A DNA stretch of 64,000 bases, from assembly GCF_025685395.1 (NCBI RefSeq), contig NZ_JAGSYA010000003.1, forward strand, positions 186,001-250,000, given 5' to 3'. Position numbers and translations under genes: made by a program. Below, piece after piece: positions 61,747 to 64,000 of this stretch (position 1 is the stretch's first letter; each line of letters opens with the position of its first letter). This DNA comes from Terriglobus tenax (GTDB lineage: Bacteria; Acidobacteriota; Terriglobia; Terriglobales; Acidobacteriaceae). The notes under the pieces were generated by a model. That model saw only the letters and a list, made by a program, of their open reading frames with translations. It searched no databases and had not been told where the DNA came from.

Positions 61747-61878
61747 ATGAAGTCAATCGTAACCATGATCCTCCGTATCCTTTCCCTCGTGGGCATCTCC
61801 AATCCTGAAGAGGCCCGGAAGCGGCGCGAGGCCAATGGCCCAAGCTGGCGCGATAAGCTTCCCGCAGAGAAAAAATAG
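61747..61878 (+). CDS. Small 43-residue protein, unknown
   Basis: The frame reads MKSIVTMILRILSLVGISNP and ends LPAEKK. The N-terminal 18 residues are hydrophobic/amphipathic and the rest is charged (EEARKRREANGPSWRDK), like a small membrane-associated protein. The ribosome-binding site is weak. It ends five bases before the start of the TRIC/UPF0126 gene, which suggests co-transcription. No family recognised. Confidence 0.4.
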   Translation: MKSIVTMILRILSLVGISNPEEARKRREANGPSWRDKLPAEKK

Positions 61879-61883
61879 CGCTC

Positions 61884-62552
61884 ATGCTGCCAGGTCTTCC
61901 CCACGCACCCATCCGCACGGCCACCGTTTCCATGGTGATTGAGTACCTGGCGCTTGGTGTGGGAGCCTTCGCCGGAGCGCTCTCCGTGCGGCGCGACCAG
62001 CGCTACCACTATGACTGGATGGGCGTGCTCGGCCTCGGCCTGATCTCCGGCGTCGGAGGAGGCGTAACCCGCGATCTGATCCTGCAACAGGGCGTGCCGC
62101 TCTCCTTCGAACACCCCTCCTACCTGACCTGCGCCCTGGGCGGAGCGACGCTGGCGCTGTTCTTCGGCTCGGTTGTCGGGGTGCGGGTCCAGCGGTTCAT
62201 CTTCATCATTGACGCCGTTTCGCTTGGCCTGTTCGCCGTCGCCGGCGCAACCCGCGCGCAGGATGCCGGTCTGGCTTTTCTGCCCTGTCTGCTGCTGGGC
62301 ATCACCACCGCTGTCGGCGGCGGAGCCCTGCGCGATGTGTTCAGCGGACGTACCCCCGCCGTCTTCGAACGCGGTGAGCCGTACGCCATTGCCGCGACCG
62401 TTGCGGCGGCCACTTACCTGGGTGCGGAACGCTTTGGTCTGTCCACGGAGACCAGCTCAACGCTGGGCACCGTGACCGGCTTTCTGCTGCGTCTGCTGTC
62501 CAATGTATTTGGCTGGCGCACACCGTCTATGAGATTGAATCGTAAGGCTTAA
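61884..62552 (+). CDS. TRIC/UPF0126 family membrane channel (YadS-like)
   Basis: The 222-residue protein has about seven transmembrane helices in two repeated halves. Each half carries the hallmark glycine-rich bend: GGGVTRDLIL near residue 58 and GGGALRDVFSG near residue 145. Prokaryotic TRIC proteins are trimeric cation channels with this duplicated motif. ATG 61884 is used; ATG 61932, closer to the first helix, is possible. A 43-residue ORF precedes it by five bases. Confidence 0.85.
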   Translation: MLPGLPHAPIRTATVSMVIEYLALGVGAFAGALSVRRDQRYHYDWMGVLGLGLISGVGGGVTRDLILQQGVPLSFEHPSYLTCALGGATLALFFGSVVGVRVQRFIFIIDAVSLGLFAVAGATRAQDAGLAFLPCLLLGITTAVGGGALRDVFSGRTPAVFERGEPYAIAATVAAATYLGAERFGLSTETSSTLGTVTGFLLRLLSNVFGWRTPSMRLNRKA

Positions 62553-62617
62553 GAGGGCCATGCAGGGCGATGGCAGGACCCCTTTCTTTTCTTCAAAGCT
62601 GCAACAAAACAAAGGCT

Positions 62618-62702
62618 TGCCAAACGTTATAGGGCAGGCATAGTATCCGTTTCGCAATCGGTTCAGTCCGCCTTTTAGTGGTCGAACCAGCTGCCAAACG
62701 TT
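62618..62702. repeat. Direct repeats TGCCAAACGTT upstream of the GvpL/F gene
   Basis: TGCCAAACGTT occurs at 62618-62628 and again at 62692-62702, 74 bp apart (about seven helical turns). The second copy is extended to the palindrome CAAACGTTTG. The repeats lie in the A/T-richer region upstream of the ATG at 62782 and could be regulator sites. The rest of this 230-bp gap shows no gene. Confidence 0.4.
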
Positions 62703-62781
62703 TGTTGAGCTTTACCGCTACATACATAAAAACGGCTGCGGGAAGAATCCTTCATTCCCGACAGTTTTATGCGGAGAAAAT

Positions 62782-63582
62782 ATGTCTTGGTATGCCTACT
62801 GTATCGCTGAGCGCCAGGCTTTTCCGGAGCTTTCACGGCACCGCCGACCAATGCCCCTGGAAAACGTAAAGGGACTTTTTGGAAATCAGGTATTTTTGTT
62901 CCCGGCGAGTGATCTTGCCGTCCTGGTCTCTGAACATTCCGAAGAAGATGCAGCCCGTATCGACCAGCAGTGCCAGAAAGACCACGCCCGCGTGATCGCT
63001 GACTGCTTTAAACAGACGACGCTTCTGCCATTTCGTTTCAACACCACTTTTGCGGATGACGACGCTTTGCGCCGCTCCATCCGTTCCAACCATCGCCACT
63101 TTGCCGCTAACATGGAGCGTTTCCAGGGCAAGGCAGAGATGCATCTGAAGGTGCTGGTCGACGACGTCGAAGGCGCTTCCAAGCTGCAGGTCTGCTGCGC
63201 CGGCAAGGAATATCTGGCGGGTCTGCGTGAGCAGGCCGGTCGTCAGAGAGAGCGTCAGGCTCGTGCCCGTGCTCTTTCGGTGCAGTTCAACCGCATGTTC
63301 CTGCCGCTGTCGGAGGAGATCTCCTGCAAGCGCCTGGATTCCGGTAAGCTGCTGATCGATATCGCCCACCTGATCGACCGCAAGTGTGTGGAGCGCTACC
63401 AGAACAAGTACGCCCAGGCCCTGCAGACAATGAAGGACTGCCAGTTCCAGCTCTCCGGACCCTGGCCGCCGTATCATTTCGTCCACAAGCCTGCGGCCAG
63501 TGGCCATACGCATACCGCCGTTCCGGCCCAGGTAGTAGCTGCCGCCGCGGCACGCGTTCCAACGACCGCTGTAAGTGCATAA
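62782..63582 (+). CDS. GvpL/GvpF family (gas-vesicle-type) protein, orphan
   Basis: The 266-residue protein matches GvpL/GvpF: an N-terminal WYAYCIAE strand, the conserved core TLLPFRFNTTFADDDALRRS near residue 80, KAEMHLKVLVDD and GKEYLAGLREQAGRQ, and the C-terminal hallmark LSGPWPPYHFV. A His/Ala-rich tail of about 35 residues follows (ASGHTHTAVPAQ). GvpL/F are accessory proteins of gas-vesicle assembly, but no gvpA, gvpN, gvpK or other gvp gene is in this window, so this copy probably has another job. ATG 62782 follows GGAGA seven bases upstream. Single gene with its own terminator. Confidence 0.85.
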   Translation: MSWYAYCIAERQAFPELSRHRRPMPLENVKGLFGNQVFLFPASDLAVLVSEHSEEDAARIDQQCQKDHARVIADCFKQTTLLPFRFNTTFADDDALRRSIRSNHRHFAANMERFQGKAEMHLKVLVDDVEGASKLQVCCAGKEYLAGLREQAGRQRERQARARALSVQFNRMFLPLSEEISCKRLDSGKLLIDIAHLIDRKCVERYQNKYAQALQTMKDCQFQLSGPWPPYHFVHKPAASGHTHTAVPAQVVAAAAARVPTTAVSA

Positions 63583-63601
63583 ACCGCGTCAAAACTCACG
63601 C

Positions 63602-63627
63602 AAAACCCGCCCTAAAGGCGGGTTTTT
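63602..63627 (+). terminator. Terminator of the GvpL/F gene
   Basis: AAAACCCGCC (63602-63611) pairs with GGCGGGTTTT (63617-63626), loop CTAAA, then T and G. Confidence 0.88.
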
Positions 63628-63711
63628 GCTGCTTAAAACAAGCAAAATTGACACGTTTTGCCGCACCCCATAGGCTGGGTTTACTCCAAACAGTCTGAAG
63701 GGGAACCACGG

Positions 63712-64000
63712 ATGTCCCTGAACCGCAGAAGTCTTCTGAAGGGCGCGGGAGCCCTGCCGTTTGCTCTGCGCGGCCTGCCTGCGCTGGCCCAGCAGCGCGC
63801 CGCCAGCCCTTTGCCGCAGCTTACGTTTCCCACCAGCCTGCCGGACAAGGCATCCTTCCCGCAATTCCGTGAGACCGCATACCTGGACGGAGCGGCGCAG
63901 CACGCGCGGCCTGCCGGAGCAAATGTGCTGATCCGCCATGCGGCGTCGTTTGAGGCCGGGGACCCGGACGGCTTCCGGCCGGACCAGAACCGAATCCGCG
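63712..64000 (+). CDS. Class V aminotransferase-like PLP enzyme, N-terminal part
   Basis: Reading from ATG 63712, after GAAGGGG, the protein begins MSLNRRSLLKGAGALPFALR, a Tat-like leader with a hydrophobic core ending near LAQQRA. The mature start FPQFRETAYLDGAAQHARPA is typical of class V (cysteine-desulphurase/SufS-like or isopenicillin-N-epimerase-like) fold-type I enzymes, which start F..lr...YLdnAa...P. Only 96 codons are visible and the PLP lysine lies beyond the window, so subfamily and substrate are undetermined. Confidence 0.65.
   Translation, partial: MSLNRRSLLKGAGALPFALRGLPALAQQRAASPLPQLTFPTSLPDKASFPQFRETAYLDGAAQHARPAGANVLIRHAASFEAGDPDGFRPDQNRIR

Overview
The window looks like a chromosomal segment of a high-GC Gram-negative soil bacterium of the Acidobacteriota, most likely class Terriglobia (Terriglobus/Granulicella/Edaphobacter-like). 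The reasons are two very large TonB-dependent receptors of the Oar type with an N-terminal carboxypeptidase-regulatory domain, the futalosine menaquinone enzyme MqnC, a phoH-ybeY-corC-era block, outer-membrane barrels, GH29 and alditol-oxidase sugar enzymes, and scattered palindromic repeats beginning GTCATTCCGACC. The taxon is inferred from gene content; no rRNA, tRNA, CRISPR array, transposase or integrase was seen.

Layout. 1-8.2 kb: a partial ATP-PPase, Oar-like receptor 1, then phoH-ybeY-corC-like-era. 8.2-15.3 kb: a repeat element, an AldO-type alditol oxidase, an A/T-richer secreted orphan, an NtrY/NtrX two-component pair (the regulator lacks the GAFTGA loop) and a divergent HTH-Mop regulator. 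15.4-25.6 kb: Oar-like receptor 2, another repeat, a leftward run (Gfo/Idh oxidoreductase, apbE, ald, a GT-C-like membrane protein) and a divergent polytopic membrane protein. 25.6-31.5 kb: the rod-shape operon mreB-mreC-mreD-mrdA-rodA. 31.5-35.2 kb: a frameshifted MazE/AbrB antitoxin remnant, a long structured leader, and a 1044-residue RNase E/G whose S1 domain is split by about 570 disordered residues. 35.4-43.6 kb: outer-membrane barrel, M24 peptidase, cellulose-synthase-like GT2, mqnC, a Uma2 remnant, a secreted protein and a GH29 fucosidase. 43.7-49.9 kb: an ABC ATPase/permease pair, a MacB-like permease, an HExxH protein, and a divergent SDR/TetR pair with a palindromic operator between them.

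50.0-55.4 kb is the most interesting regulatory area. A perfect CRP-type site (TGTGAT-N4-ATCACA) lies upstream of a 52-codon Cys/His-containing ORF that is translationally coupled (ATGA) to a solitary A2-type cytochrome oxidase subunit I. The next gene, convergent, encodes a Crp/Fnr regulator with FNR-like cysteines and a CRP-like recognition helix (R-E-T-x-x-R). An araC-adh operon and apt follow. 55.4-64 kb holds repeat copies, acylphosphatase, three small co-directional genes including a 57-residue zinc ribbon, efp (Asn at the loop tip), an ABM-like protein, pncA, a YbgC thioesterase, an outer-membrane barrel, a cytochrome c without an obvious axial Met, a DUF481 protein, a 43-residue ORF, a TRIC/UPF0126 channel, an orphan GvpL/GvpF protein and the start of a class V aminotransferase-like gene.

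The window is mostly housekeeping (ribosome maturation, cell shape, RNA decay, respiration) mixed with acidobacterial surface and carbohydrate functions. The candidates for undescribed biology are the split-S1 RNase E/G with its structured leader, the small-ORF/oxidase/Crp-Fnr circuit, the orphan GvpL/F gene and the NtrX lacking its sigma-54 contact loop. No defence island or biosynthetic cluster was recognised.
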